Positions 37,848 to 47,326 of a stretch of DNA of 64,000 nt are shown piece by piece (position 1 is the stretch's first letter; each line of letters begins with the position of its first letter). A model generated the notes under the pieces. The model ran no database searches, had not been told where the DNA came from, and saw nothing but the letters and a program-made list of their open reading frames with translations. A program made the position numbers and the translations under genes. The stretch is from Roseiarcus sp963753135 (lineage in GTDB: Bacteria > Pseudomonadota > Alphaproteobacteria > Rhizobiales > Beijerinckiaceae), in assembly GCA_963753135.1 (NCBI GenBank), contig CAVWBA010000005.1, positions 124,001 to 188,000 on the forward strand, in the 5' to 3' direction.

Positions 37848-38450
37848 TCAGTTTTTAGCTGTCCCTTGTATCGGTTCGACCGGGGCGCGGAAACCCTGGG
37901 GAGGATCGGTCAGCCACTCGCGGTCGGGTTCAGGACCGAGCGGCACCTTCTTTCCCATTCCGACCCAGTTCAGTGGATTGAGATTGCCTAGCATCGATGA
38001 ACTCGACCCGCAACTCCCCTCGCATTTCACCGTTTGTCCGTCCGGAGTGACCGAACGAATGGTCACGGGCTCGTTCGCCGGAAACCCGTGGGTGTAGCGA
38101 AGACGCGCATCGCCAACCCCGGCGATTGATTTCTTTCCCTCTTCCTTGAGCGCTTTGCGGCGCGCGTTCTCCTGATTCACAGGCCAGGAGGGATCCGCAG
38201 TCGCGGAGGATCCGGGCGGCGGCAATTCCGTATTTGGCGGCAGCACGAGCTTGCCGTGTTCGCGATAGTCGATCGGAGGCGCTTTGTCGCCGCCGCCAAG
38301 GCCGGCAAACCCGACAACCGGACCAAAAATCGATCCAATGCCTTGCCAAAGAGGCGCGGCGCCGTCGTCGCCGGCCCAGGCGGGTAAACTGACCAGGCTG
38401 GCCGAGGTCAAGGCCAACACAACCGTCGCTGATCGGAAACCAACGCCCAT
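37848..38450 (-). CDS. exported protein of unknown function linked to lspA
   Basis: A 200-residue protein with a signal peptide (ATVVLALTSASLVSLPAWA) from the ATG at 38450. The mature part has an FGPVVGFAGLGGGDK segment, then the motif PPIDYREHGKLVLPPNTELPPP and SWPVNQENARRKALKEEGKK. A Cys pair (KCEGSCG) near 150 could form a disulfide. The LVLPP...LPPP pattern recalls the DUF3035-type proteins that often follow lspA in alphaproteobacteria; I cannot confirm that family. A longer frame to 38582 would overlap lspA and lose the signal peptide. Confidence 0.7.
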   Translation of the reverse strand: MGVGFRSATVVLALTSASLVSLPAWAGDDGAAPLWQGIGSIFGPVVGFAGLGGGDKAPPIDYREHGKLVLPPNTELPPPGSSATADPSWPVNQENARRKALKEEGKKSIAGVGDARLRYTHGFPANEPVTIRSVTPDGQTVKCEGSCGSSSSMLGNLNPLNWVGMGKKVPLGPEPDREWLTDPPQGFRAPVEPIQGTAKN

Positions 38451-38568
38451 CGGCCCCACCGCCTGTCCTCCGCAACGTTTGTGACAGCTGCTCAACGCCG
38501 TGTCTCGCGACAAATTTCGGCTATTCCATGACATTTGCGGCAGACCAATGTTGCGATCCTTAGCGATC

Positions 38569-39081
38569 TCAGATCGCGCCACGAGGCGGGCTTCCTTGGC
38601 CTTCGCCCTTGGCCATGCGGGGGCCGAACAGAAGATCGAGAATCAACAAGGCGACCCCGACGTTGATCGCCGCGTCAGCGACGTTGAAGACGAAAAAATG
38701 ACGGCCAAACGCGTGCAGATCCAGGTAGTCAATAACGGCCCCGTGCGCAAGGCGATCAATCGCATTGCCGAGAGCGCCGCCAATAATCAATCCAAGGCCC
38801 GCCGCGGGCAGCGCGGATCGGGAACGAAACAACCACCATGCGAGCAAGCCGGTCGCCCCCAGCGTCACCGCCAACAGAACGGCCTGTCCGGCAGCCGAAT
38901 CGCCGGCGAACAGGCTGAACGAAATCCCCCGGTTCCATCGCAGCGTCAAATCAAGGAACGGCCCGAGCGGCGTCGAATTGAGTTCGGACCCGCTGGAATG
39001 CGCGAGAACGCCAGCTTTCACGATTTGGTCGACGAGGATGACGGCAAGCGCGATCACGCCTCCCAGCACGGGCAGCCTCAT
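38569..39081 (-). CDS. lspA: lipoprotein signal peptidase
   Basis: Inner-membrane aspartyl protease that cuts prolipoprotein signal peptides after diacylglyceryl transfer. A 170-residue protein with four helices. The catalytic Asp pair is in GNAIDRLAHGAVIDYLDLH and VFNVADAAINVGVALLILD, with the N-terminal LVDQIVKAGV and the RWNRGISFSLF motif. It overlaps the end of ileS by 4 bases, so translation is coupled, as in most proteobacteria. Confidence 0.96.
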   Translation of the reverse strand: MRLPVLGGVIALAVILVDQIVKAGVLAHSSGSELNSTPLGPFLDLTLRWNRGISFSLFAGDSAAGQAVLLAVTLGATGLLAWWLFRSRSALPAAGLGLIIGGALGNAIDRLAHGAVIDYLDLHAFGRHFFVFNVADAAINVGVALLILDLLFGPRMAKGEGQGSPPRGAI

Positions 39082-42059
39082 GGGCTACGACCGAGGGCGC
39101 GAAGCTCCCGCAGCGCCTCCGCGTCACGAGGGGTCACGTCGGGAAAGTCGGGCGAAGCGGTTCTCGGATCGAAGTAGCGCCACGAGCGCGCGCATTTGAC
39201 GCCCTGCGCCCGCTCCACCACGACGCCAACGTCCGGCGCTTCGGGCAGGCGAAACGCCGCTTCCGGTATGGCCGCGCCAAATTCGATTGCAATATCCGAG
39301 GTGATGCAGACTTCCGCGAAATCAACGCCGTCGAGCGCCTTCAAATGCTCGGGATCGCTCAGATAGACGCGCGGCGCAGCTTCGAGCGAAGAGCCGATCA
39401 GCTTGTCGGCGCGGGCGATTTCGATCGCGCCGGTGACAGCGAGCCGCAACATCCGGATCGTTTCCCAGGTCCTCGCCAGCTCGTCATCTCGCCAGGAGGC
39501 GGGAAGGACCGGAAATTGTTCGAGATGGATCGACCGATGCGCGGCGTCCCGCGCGCCCCATGCTTCCTCGGTCGTGAAGACCAGGATCGGCGCGAGCCAA
39601 ACCGTCACCGCGCGAAAGATGTGCTCGATCGCCTCCAACGCGCCACGCCGCCTGACGCTGGAGGGCGCGTCGCAGTAGAGCGCGTCCTTGCGGATGTCGA
39701 AATAAAAAGCAGACAGGTCGGCGTTCATGAACGCGGTGAGCGCCGCGACGACACGCGCAAAGTCGAAATTGTCGTAAGCCTCGCGAACCTTGAGGTCGAG
39801 TTCGGCGAGCTTGTGCAGCATCAGCCGCTCGAGCCCGGTCATTGCCGGATAGCCGACCGAATCGCCTGATTCGCGATGAGCCAAGGTTCCCAGCATCCAG
39901 CGAATCGTGTTGCGCAATTTGCGGTAATTGTCGCTCACAGCTTTCAGGATCTCGGGGCCGATGCGCTGATCGTCGGTGTAATCGACGCTCGCCACCCATA
40001 GGCGCAGAATGTCGGCGCCCGAAACGCGGATGACGTCCTGTGGGAAGGTCTGGTTGCCGAGAGACTTGGACATTTTGCGGCCGCTCTCATCGAGCGTGAA
40101 GCCGTGCGTCAGCACGATATCGAACGGCGCACGACCGCGCGTGCCGCAGCTCTCCAGAAGCGAAGACTGGAACCAGCCACGATGCTGGTCCGAGCCTTCG
40201 AGATACATCACAGTATCTTCGCCGCCGTCGACCTCCCGCCGGATGCCGGCCAAGCCAGGAAAGTGCTCGGGGTCTTCCAGGACGAAGGCGTGCGTGGAAC
40301 CCGAATCGAACCAGACTTCGACCAGGTCGTCGATCTTGTCATAAGTCGCGGCGTCGTGCTTGGCGCCAAGGAACCGCTCCTTCGCTCCTTGAGCGAACCA
40401 TGCGTCGGCGCCTTCCCGTTCGTAGGCGTCGGCGATCCTTAGGTTCACCTCTTCATCGAACAGGATTTCGTGGCCGTCCTTGCGGACGAAAATCGACAAG
40501 GGGACACCCCAGGCGCGCTGGCGCGACAGCACCCAATCGGGCTTGTTGGCGACCATGCCCTTGATCCGGTTCTCGCCGGACGGGGGGGCCCATCGCGTGC
40601 GCTCGATTGCCTCGAGCGCAATGGTCCGAAGGGTCTTGCCGCCTTGCGAATTGGCGAAGGGCCGATCCATCGCCATGAACCATTGCGGCGTGTTGCGGAA
40701 GATGACCGGCGTCTTCGAGCGCCAGCTGTGCGGATATTGGTGCTTGAGCTTTCCGCGCGCGACGAGAGCGCCGGCCTTGACCAGCGCATCGATGACGGCC
40801 CGGTTGGCGTCGCCGACCTGTCCCTTGTCGGTGATGACGCGCTTGCCCTCGAAACCCGGCGCCTCGTCGGTGAAGGCGCCGTTCTCGTCGACGGTATAAG
40901 GAATGCGCGTATCGATCCCACGCTCCTGAAGCAGTCGCGTGCTCGCGGTCCAGAGTTCGAAGTCCTCGCGCCCATGGCCGGGCGCGGTGTGGACGAAGCC
41001 CGTGCCCGCGTCATCCGTCACGTGGTCGCCGTCAAGCAACGGAACGACAAATCCGTAGCCATGCGCATGCAAGGGATGCGCGCAGACCATCGCGGCGAGC
41101 GCATCCCCTGTGACTTCGCCAAGGAACTCGAAGGCGCTCACTTTCGCCGCGTCGAAGACGCTTTGAGCCAGCGATTGCGCGAGGATGTAGGTCGCGCCAA
41201 CCTTGGCCCAATTGTCGGCGGGTGCGTCCGTCACCCGATAGCGCCCATAAGCGATGCGGCGGGAGAAGGCGATCGCGCGATTTCCCGGAATCGTCCACGG
41301 CGTCGTGGTCCAGATGACGATCGAGGCGTCCTCGGATTCGACCGGGAACGCCGCAAAAATCGTATCGCTGACGTGGTCTTCATACTCGACCTCAGCCTCT
41401 GCGAGCGCCGTCTTTTCGACGACGCTCCACATCACCGGCTTCGACCCCCGGTAGAGGAGCCCGCTGGCGACGAATTTGAAGATCTCTCGCGCGATTTGCG
41501 CTTCCGCTGGATAGCTCATCGTCGTGTAGGGATGGTCCCAGTCGCCGATGACGCCGAGCCGCTTGAATTCTTCGCGCTGGACGCCGAGCCAATGCTCCGC
41601 ATAGGCGCGGCATTCCCTGCGGAACGCGATGATCGCCTGGGAGTCTGAAAAGTCGGGCTTTGACTTGCCCTTGCTTCGGTAGAATTCCTCCTCGACCTTC
41701 CATTCGATCGGGAGCCCATGACAGTCCCAGCCCGGAACATAGTTCGATTCCCGGCCGGTCATCTGATGCGAGCGGACAACAATGTCCTTGAGCGTCTTGT
41801 TCAGCGCCGTGCCGATGTGGACATTGCCGTTGGCGTAAGGAGGCCCGTCGTGCAGAACGAATTTGGGCCGGCCCTTGCCGCTCTCCCGCAGCGCGCCATA
41901 AAGGTTCTCACGCGTCCAGCGAGCCAGAATCTCCGGCTCCTTCTGCGGCAGACCGCCCCGCATGGGGAAATCGGTCTTCGGCAGGAAGAGAGTGCGGGAG
42001 TAATCGAGGGCTGTGACGGACGCGTCGGACATGGGCTTGGGGGCCAAATTGGGTTTCAT
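39078..42059 (-). CDS. ileS: isoleucyl-tRNA synthetase
   Basis: Class I synthetase of 993 aa. It has HIGH-type motif PYANGNVHIGTALNK near 75, the CP1 editing domain with WTTTPWTIPGNRAI and DDAGTGFVHTAPGHGREDF, the KMSKS loop GRKMSKSLGN near 630, and the anticodon-binding helical domain after DNYRKLRNTIRWMLG. The bacterial-type C-terminal zinc domain is not evident: the end has no CxxC pairs, as in other alphaproteobacteria. It lies in the ribF-ileS-lspA run with a repeat-bearing 247-base gap after ribF. Confidence 0.97.
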   Translation of the reverse strand: MKPNLAPKPMSDASVTALDYSRTLFLPKTDFPMRGGLPQKEPEILARWTRENLYGALRESGKGRPKFVLHDGPPYANGNVHIGTALNKTLKDIVVRSHQMTGRESNYVPGWDCHGLPIEWKVEEEFYRSKGKSKPDFSDSQAIIAFRRECRAYAEHWLGVQREEFKRLGVIGDWDHPYTTMSYPAEAQIAREIFKFVASGLLYRGSKPVMWSVVEKTALAEAEVEYEDHVSDTIFAAFPVESEDASIVIWTTTPWTIPGNRAIAFSRRIAYGRYRVTDAPADNWAKVGATYILAQSLAQSVFDAAKVSAFEFLGEVTGDALAAMVCAHPLHAHGYGFVVPLLDGDHVTDDAGTGFVHTAPGHGREDFELWTASTRLLQERGIDTRIPYTVDENGAFTDEAPGFEGKRVITDKGQVGDANRAVIDALVKAGALVARGKLKHQYPHSWRSKTPVIFRNTPQWFMAMDRPFANSQGGKTLRTIALEAIERTRWAPPSGENRIKGMVANKPDWVLSRQRAWGVPLSIFVRKDGHEILFDEEVNLRIADAYEREGADAWFAQGAKERFLGAKHDAATYDKIDDLVEVWFDSGSTHAFVLEDPEHFPGLAGIRREVDGGEDTVMYLEGSDQHRGWFQSSLLESCGTRGRAPFDIVLTHGFTLDESGRKMSKSLGNQTFPQDVIRVSGADILRLWVASVDYTDDQRIGPEILKAVSDNYRKLRNTIRWMLGTLAHRESGDSVGYPAMTGLERLMLHKLAELDLKVREAYDNFDFARVVAALTAFMNADLSAFYFDIRKDALYCDAPSSVRRRGALEAIEHIFRAVTVWLAPILVFTTEEAWGARDAAHRSIHLEQFPVLPASWRDDELARTWETIRMLRLAVTGAIEIARADKLIGSSLEAAPRVYLSDPEHLKALDGVDFAEVCITSDIAIEFGAAIPEAAFRLPEAPDVGVVVERAQGVKCARSWRYFDPRTASPDFPDVTPRDAEALRELRALGRSP

Positions 42060-42204
42060 TGCCTGGGCGGCGTGGCATTAGAGGATTTGGCGCAATTCGC
42101 CAAATTCGATCGCAGCGCTTGGCCAAGCGTGTTCCCGCGCCGGATGGAAGAACCATTCCGACAGCGCGGCTCGACGGCGCGCTGGGCGTAACGGTCATTT
42201 TACC

Positions 42205-42276
42205 GGCGCCCACCAATGTTCTCAGCGGCTTAGGACCCCGTTTAGTTCCGTGCTCCAGAATGGCGCCAGAATGGCG
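42205..42276 (-). repeat. dispersed repeat copy 2 plus an 11-base tandem duplication
   Basis: The reverse complement of 42205-42250 starts CGGAACTAAACGGGGTCCTAA and matches 2439-2485. Directly beside it, CCAGAATGGCG is present twice in tandem (42255-42265 and 42266-42276). Both are between ribF and ileS. Confidence 0.6.
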
Positions 42277-42306
42277 CCGACAATCCGATTATACGGCTAC
42301 AATACG

Positions 42307-43269
42307 TTATACAGACCACCTCCATCCGGGAACACAGGATTCGACAATCTCCCGCGCCCACTCCTTATCCCGGATCATCTCAGCGACCAGCGCGGGAATG
42401 GAATCGAACTTGAGCTCATCGCGGATGCGTTCGATGAACTCGACTTCCATCTCGCGGCCATAGAGGTCGCCGTCGAAATCGAGAAGATGAACCTCGAGCA
42501 GGGGCGGGCCGTCATCGACCGTGGGGCGCGTGCCAAAGCTGGCGACGGCCGGAAAGGCGCGGCCATCAACTCGGGCCACGACGGCGTAAACGCCGTGCGC
42601 AAGGCGGTTGGTCGGCTCGAGCGCGATATTCGCCGTCGGAACGCCAAGCGTGCGCCCCAGACGCTGGCCCGAAATCACTTGGCCGGAAACCGAATAGTTG
42701 CGGCCGAGACCCTTCGCCGCGGCGGCGAGGTCGCCGCGCTCGAGGGCCTTGCGAATGGCGCTCGAGGAGACAGCGCCGGCCTCGTCCTCCACCTTCGTGA
42801 CAATCTCCACGCGGAAGCCGTATCTCTGGCCGGCTTCCGCGAGAGTGGCCGGCGAACCGGATCTGCCCTTGCCGAAATGGAAGTCCCACCCGACCACGAC
42901 CGCGGCCGCTCGGAGGCGCGCGACCAGAATATTCGCGATGAAGTCTTCCGCGCTCATTCCGGCGAGCGCGGCGTCGAAGCGGATGACGACAAGGCCCGTC
43001 AGGCCAAGCCGCTCGCAAACCTCAGCTTTTTCGTGCGGCGGCGTCAATCGGAACACAACCGGACGTCCCGTAAAAAAGTCGGCGGGATGCGGCTCGAAGG
43101 TCAATAAGGCGCTGGGCGCCGCTTTCTCCTTGGCGATGGCCACGGCGCGCGCGATGACCGCCTGATGCCCAAGATGCAGGCCATCAAAGTTTCCGATCGC
43201 GTAAACCGCGCCTTCAAGCCCGTGCGGCGGCAGCATCGGGTCCGTGGCGAGCACGAAGCCGTTGGTCAT
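42307..43269 (-). CDS. ribF: bifunctional riboflavin kinase / FAD synthetase
   Basis: Makes FMN and then FAD from riboflavin. A 320-residue protein. The N-terminal nucleotidyltransferase domain has IGNFDGLHLGHQAVI, LLTFEPHPADFF, VVVGWDFHFGKGRSGSP and SSSAIRKALERGD. The C-terminal kinase domain has GRTLGVPTANIAL, HGVYAVVARVDG, FGTRPTVDDGPPLLEVHLLDFDGDLYGREMEVEF. It is upstream of ileS on the same strand, a common arrangement, and follows the MaoC gene. Confidence 0.96.
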   Translation of the reverse strand: MTNGFVLATDPMLPPHGLEGAVYAIGNFDGLHLGHQAVIARAVAIAKEKAAPSALLTFEPHPADFFTGRPVVFRLTPPHEKAEVCERLGLTGLVVIRFDAALAGMSAEDFIANILVARLRAAAVVVGWDFHFGKGRSGSPATLAEAGQRYGFRVEIVTKVEDEAGAVSSSAIRKALERGDLAAAAKGLGRNYSVSGQVISGQRLGRTLGVPTANIALEPTNRLAHGVYAVVARVDGRAFPAVASFGTRPTVDDGPPLLEVHLLDFDGDLYGREMEVEFIERIRDELKFDSIPALVAEMIRDKEWAREIVESCVPGWRWSV

Positions 43270-43353
43270 TTCCGTCCTGGCGATCCTCGGGATTGCGGCG
43301 ACCCCGTACCCGCGTTTCTCGTCCGGCGCAACTGCCCGCCGCCGGACACGGGA

Positions 43354-43803
43354 TCAAGCGGCGGGAGGCCTTGGCTTCGGCGTCGGCGGGACGCTGAGGA
43401 CGCCTTCGCCATCGAGCACGAGCTGGTCCTCGACGCGACACTCGCAATGCAATCGGACGCGGCGGTTCTTCTCGGTCAGTTCGACCACTTCGACGCTGAC
43501 GTCGACGACGTCGCCGATCTTGACGGGCCCGCGAAAGTTCAGGGTTTGCGAGATGTAGACGGCGCCCGGTCCTGGCAGCCGCATGCCAATGACCCCGGAA
43601 ATAAGGCTCGCGGTGTAGAGCCCATGGACAATTCGGCCGCCAAAGCGAGTCTTGCGGGCGAAGTGCTCGGACAAATGGATCGGATTGTGATCGCCCGAAA
43701 GTTCGGCGAACCCGATCACATCTTCGTTTTCGACCGCCTTGCGGATCGTCGCCCGCATGCCGACGGCAAGATCTTCGAAATAGAGCGTCTGAAACAGCGC
43801 CAA
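43354..43803 (-). CDS. MaoC-like (R)-specific enoyl-CoA hydratase
   Basis: A 149-residue hot-dog-fold protein. The hydratase-2 motif, with catalytic Asp and His, is in FAELSGDHNPIHLSEHFA, followed by GGRIVHGLYTASLISGVIG. This type hydrates trans-2-enoyl-CoA to the (R)-3-hydroxy form, for instance to feed polyhydroxyalkanoate synthesis, but the actual substrate is unproven. It lies 13 bases after the HAD gene and 84 before ribF, in one strand run. Confidence 0.92.
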   Translation of the reverse strand: MALFQTLYFEDLAVGMRATIRKAVENEDVIGFAELSGDHNPIHLSEHFARKTRFGGRIVHGLYTASLISGVIGMRLPGPGAVYISQTLNFRGPVKIGDVVDVSVEVVELTEKNRRVRLHCECRVEDQLVLDGEGVLSVPPTPKPRPPAA

Positions 43804-43816
43804 GGCCTAAACCGCC

Positions 43817-44719
43817 TTAAGGCCGAAGCATGGGGATGGCGGCAACCGGCGACACCTCGTGGTCATCGTACAGCCGTCTGAGTTCAATGGGATCGGCCGG
43901 CGACGTCAGGTCCTTTTTGTGCAGGGACCGGTGAATGCCGCCGGTGACGAAGAGGACGTCCAAGTCCGCTTGGCGAGCGCCTATTATGTCCGTCTTCATG
44001 CCGTCGCCGATCGCGAGCACGCAACTCTTGTCGATTCGTGCGCCCCGAGCCCGCTCGGCCAGCGCCAACGCTCGATCGTAGATCGCCCCATGAGGCTTGC
44101 CGGCGTAGGTCACGGAACCGCCGAGGTCCTCGTATCGGCGCGCCAGCGCGCCGGCGCAATAGATCAGAGCATCGCCCCGGTGGATCACGATATCCGGATT
44201 GGCGCAGATCATCGCCATGCCGCGAGCGACCATCGCCTCGAGTTCGGACTGGTAGTCGTCGACTGTCTCCGTCTCGTCGCTTCTGAGGCCCGTGCAGAGC
44301 ACGTATTGCGCCTCTTCGAGAGAAACGAGCCTCGGCCGCGAGCCGGTCGCCTCCACGGCGGCCTCGAACAGGATGAGGTCGCGCTCCGGCCCGATGTGGA
44401 GGACCTGGTCGCCCGCCTGCTGTTGCATCAGTCCAATGGTCACATCGCCTGACGTAACGACGGCGTCGAACGCGTCGGGCGACACCCCAAGCCTCAGCAC
44501 CTGCCGTTCGACCGGCGCAGAGGGGCGCGGCGCGTTGCTGATGAGAACGACCGCGCCGCCGCAGCGCCGGAACGAAACGAGCGCCTCCGAGGCTTGCGCG
44601 AAAGAAGCCAGACCGTCGTGCAAGACGCCCCAGATATCGCACAGAATCGCGTCATAGCGGTCGGAGATCTCGCTCAGACCGCCAATCTGCCGGATCATCT
44701 GCGCCTGGTCCTGCTCCAT
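43817..44719 (-). CDS. HAD-superfamily sugar-phosphatase-like hydrolase (TIGR01459 type)
   Basis: A 300-residue hydrolase of the NagD/IIA group. Motif I is in YDAILCDIWGVLHDG (the first Asp is the nucleophile), motif II Ser is in VVLISNAPRP, the cap domain has GLRSDETETVDDYQSELEAM, a Lys is in YAGKPHGAIYDRAL, and motif IV is GDGMKTDIIGARQADLDVLFVTGG. The family stands beside ribF in alphaproteobacteria, and a phosphatase role on a flavin or sugar phosphate is a guess. Note DxWGVxHDG rather than DxDGVL. Confidence 0.9.
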   Translation of the reverse strand: MEQDQAQMIRQIGGLSEISDRYDAILCDIWGVLHDGLASFAQASEALVSFRRCGGAVVLISNAPRPSAPVERQVLRLGVSPDAFDAVVTSGDVTIGLMQQQAGDQVLHIGPERDLILFEAAVEATGSRPRLVSLEEAQYVLCTGLRSDETETVDDYQSELEAMVARGMAMICANPDIVIHRGDALIYCAGALARRYEDLGGSVTYAGKPHGAIYDRALALAERARGARIDKSCVLAIGDGMKTDIIGARQADLDVLFVTGGIHRSLHKKDLTSPADPIELRRLYDDHEVSPVAAIPMLRP

Positions 44720-44865
44720 CCTTGGCTCGGCTAGGCGACGACTTTCCCCCTGTCAAGGAATAGATCGACATACGCGAGCGACCCGCGATCCGCTGGCATG
44801 CTTGACGGCGCCCAGGTTGGTTCCTAGCTATTGAGCGCGGCAAGCACGCCGTCTTCGAGGACGCC

Positions 44866-45189
44866 ATGTCAGCACCGGCCAAAGTCACGGACGCAAGTTT
44901 CGAGAGCGACGTCATCAAATCCGAGGAGCCCGTCGTCGTCGACTTCTGGGCGGAGTGGTGCGGGCCCTGCCGCATGATTGGGCCGGCGCTTGAAGAAATC
45001 GCCACCGAAATGAACGGCAAGGTGAAAATCGCCAAGCTGAATGTCGACGAGAACCCGGGCGTGGCCAGCAAGTATGGCATCCGGTCGATCCCGACGCTGA
45101 TGGTGTTCAAAGGCGGCAAGCAGGTCGCCACCAAGACGGGAGCTGGCCCGAAAAGCGAATTGTCCCGCTGGATCACCGCTTCGGTTTAA
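44866..45189 (+). CDS. trxA: thioredoxin
   Basis: A 107-residue cytoplasmic thioredoxin with VVDFWAEWCGPCRMIGPALEEIA (redox WCGPC), NVDENPGVASKYGIRSIPTLMVFKGG (cis-Pro in IPT) and a short end at WITASV. It is a disulfide reductant for ribonucleotide reductase and other enzymes. It is single, divergent from the HAD hydrolase gene and convergent with the sensor kinase. Confidence 0.96.
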   Translation: MSAPAKVTDASFESDVIKSEEPVVVDFWAEWCGPCRMIGPALEEIATEMNGKVKIAKLNVDENPGVASKYGIRSIPTLMVFKGGKQVATKTGAGPKSELSRWITASV

Positions 45190-45211
45190 GCTTTCGCCTG
45201 ACGGCGAAGCT
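45189..45211. terminator. hairpin between convergent trxA and sensor kinase genes
   Basis: AGCTTtCGCC and GGCGAAGCT pair over 9 bases with one bulged T and a 4-base loop. It overlaps both gene ends, and an AT-rich TAAATC follows on the plus strand. Confidence 0.45.
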
Positions 45212-46598
45212 AAATCGGAATCCGGACGGCCGCTCTCAGGCCTCCCATCGGACTATCCGAAAGCGTAATGTCGCCTCCGTGGGAGCGAGCGATGTCGCGC
45301 GCAATGGCGAGGCCTAAGCCCGAGCCGCCCTCGTCCTGATTACGCGCTTCGTCCAGGCGGTAAAACGGCCGGAAAACATCTTCGCGGAAGGCGGGGTCTA
45401 TTCCCCTTCCGTCGTCGTCGACGACGATCGACAGGAATTGAGCCTCCCGGATCGCCGAAACGCGGACATTGTCCGCGTGACGTTGGGCGTTGGCGACGAG
45501 ATTGCCGACACAGCGTTTCATCGCCATTGGCCGAATACGGATGTCGAGATTGCCTCTCGCCTCGACGCCAAGGCTCGCGCCGTGCCGCTCGCAAGCCGTC
45601 CGGAGGTCCTCGAGCATCGATGCAATATTGACGCGCGCGGTTGCTTCGCCCGTGTCGCCGCGCGCGAAGGCAAGATAGCCTTCGAGCATCTGCCCCATCT
45701 CATCGACGTCCTTCTGCAAAAACTCGCTGTCGGCTGAATTGTCGAGCAGCGCCAATGACAATTTGAATCGGGTCAGCATCGTGCGCAAATCATGGCTGAC
45801 GCCGTTCAGCATCGCGGTGCGCTGTTCCGTCGCTCGCTCAACTCGCCGTTTCATCTCAATGAAAGCATGGCCCGCTTGCCGGACCTCGCGCGCGCCATGC
45901 GGACTGAACTCGAGATCCCTGCCCTTGCCAAAATCCTCCGCCGCCTTCGCCAGCCGCAGAATCGGCCGGATCTGATTGCGGAGAAAAATGATCGCGACCG
46001 TGAGGAGGACGATCATCGCCCCCAGCATCCAGAGCACGAAAATATGGGCGTTCGCCTCATAGGCGAGAGCGCGGCGCGTCACCAGGCGAAGCACTCGGTC
46101 CCCGAGATCGACGCGGATCTCCATGAGGCCCGATCGGCCGACCGTGTCGATCCAGAAGGGCTGGGTGATCTGCTTCTGGAGCTCTTTCGGAAGGGTCCGC
46201 GTGAGCGGATCCAACGCGCCGTAGAAAGAGCGAGGCATGACCGGCGGTAAAGGCCCCGCCGGCAGCAATGACGCGTCCATGCGGAATCGTTCCGACGCAA
46301 GATTCACCAAAGACCCATCGTCCTGGCCGGGCGCGAGCTTTTGATAGAGGTCCGTCAGCGCCCCAACGTCGCGCGCCACCGCGTCAGAAAGCCTGCGGGC
46401 CACCAAATCCCACTGATGCTGCATGAACACAAAAGTCACCGCGGTCTGGAGCAGGACCATCGGCACGATGACTATGAGAAGCGAGCGCCGGTAGAGGCCC
46501 TTCGGCAGCACGTCCGCCACGCCGCGCGCCGCGCGCCGCCAAAGCATGCGCGTCTGCGCCATGAGCCGCAGCTTGTCGAATGCGAGTCGTCCGCTCAT
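45210..46598 (-). CDS. EnvZ-like sensor histidine kinase
   Basis: A 462-residue membrane kinase. Helix 1 is at about 39-58 (LLIVIVPMVLLQTAVTFVFM), a periplasmic sensor of about 130 residues follows, helix 2 is at about 187-208, then a HAMP domain. The H-box is GVSHDLRTMLTRFKL (Met where EnvZ has Pro after HDLRT). The N-box is GNLVANAQRHA, G1 DDDGRGID, the F-box RPFYRLDE and G2 GSGLGLAIA. It overlaps the response-regulator gene by 4 bases. The signal is unknown, and the periplasmic domain resembles osmolarity-type kinases only loosely. Confidence 0.93.
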   Translation of the reverse strand: MSGRLAFDKLRLMAQTRMLWRRAARGVADVLPKGLYRRSLLIVIVPMVLLQTAVTFVFMQHQWDLVARRLSDAVARDVGALTDLYQKLAPGQDDGSLVNLASERFRMDASLLPAGPLPPVMPRSFYGALDPLTRTLPKELQKQITQPFWIDTVGRSGLMEIRVDLGDRVLRLVTRRALAYEANAHIFVLWMLGAMIVLLTVAIIFLRNQIRPILRLAKAAEDFGKGRDLEFSPHGAREVRQAGHAFIEMKRRVERATEQRTAMLNGVSHDLRTMLTRFKLSLALLDNSADSEFLQKDVDEMGQMLEGYLAFARGDTGEATARVNIASMLEDLRTACERHGASLGVEARGNLDIRIRPMAMKRCVGNLVANAQRHADNVRVSAIREAQFLSIVVDDDGRGIDPAFREDVFRPFYRLDEARNQDEGGSGLGLAIARDIARSHGGDITLSDSPMGGLRAAVRIPI

Positions 46599-47326
46599 CG
46601 GTCGGTGACTAGCCGATATCCCGCTCCTCGCGCCGTCTGCAGGTATATCGGATTGGTGGGGTCTTGTTCGATCTTGCGCCTCAGCCGATTGACAAGGACG
46701 TCGACTGTGCGCTCCTGGGCGGCGCCGCCCGATCCCGACAGCGCTTCGCGAGATACGATCGTCCCGGGATTTGCGCTGAGCAAGCGCAGCATCTCGCGCT
46801 CGCGCTCCGTAATGCGGACCGGATCGTCTCCGGCGCGCAGTTCTCCGCGCTCGAGCGAGAATGCGAAGCGCCCGAAGCGAACGACGCTGGTCTCCGGGCT
46901 GCCGGCCGGCGCGGCTCGGGTTCGTCGAAGGACCGAGCCGATCCTGAGCAACAGCTCCCGCGGCTCAAACGGCTTTGTGAGATAGTCGTCGACGCCAATT
47001 TCGAGGCCACGCACGCGATCCTGCAATTCGCCGCGAGCCGTCAACATGAGAATTGGCACCTGCGATCGCGTCCGCAAATCGGCGGCGAAATCGAACCCGC
47101 TCTCGACCGGCATCATGACGTCGAGCACGATGATGTCGAAGGCCAATCCGTCGAGAAAAGCGCGGGCCTTGGCGGCCGTGGGCGCAACCGTGACCCGATG
47201 GCCATGCTTGACCAGGTAGCTCGCCAACAAAGCGCGAAGCCGCCGATCGTCGTCGACCACGAGAACATGGGCGGCGTCGTCCGCGAGGGAAGCCGGCGTC
47301 GAGTTCACCGCGCCTGGCCCGCCCAC
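46595..47326 (-). CDS. OmpR-family response regulator
   Basis: A 243-residue two-domain regulator. The receiver domain has VLVVDDDRRLRALLASYL (acid pocket), the phospho-Asp in DIIVLDVMMPVESG, the Thr in MLTARGE and the Lys in YLTKPFEPREL. The C-terminal winged helix contains LRLLSANPGTIVSREAL and VDVLVNRLRRKIEQDP, ending with the ARGAGYRL hairpin. It pairs with the kinase 4 bases on, and its first 22 bases overlap the marR-type gene upstream, so the three form one operon. Confidence 0.95.
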   Translation of the reverse strand: MGGPGAVNSTPASLADDAAHVLVVDDDRRLRALLASYLVKHGHRVTVAPTAAKARAFLDGLAFDIIVLDVMMPVESGFDFAADLRTRSQVPILMLTARGELQDRVRGLEIGVDDYLTKPFEPRELLLRIGSVLRRTRAAPAGSPETSVVRFGRFAFSLERGELRAGDDPVRITEREREMLRLLSANPGTIVSREALSGSGGAAQERTVDVLVNRLRRKIEQDPTNPIYLQTARGAGYRLVTDR

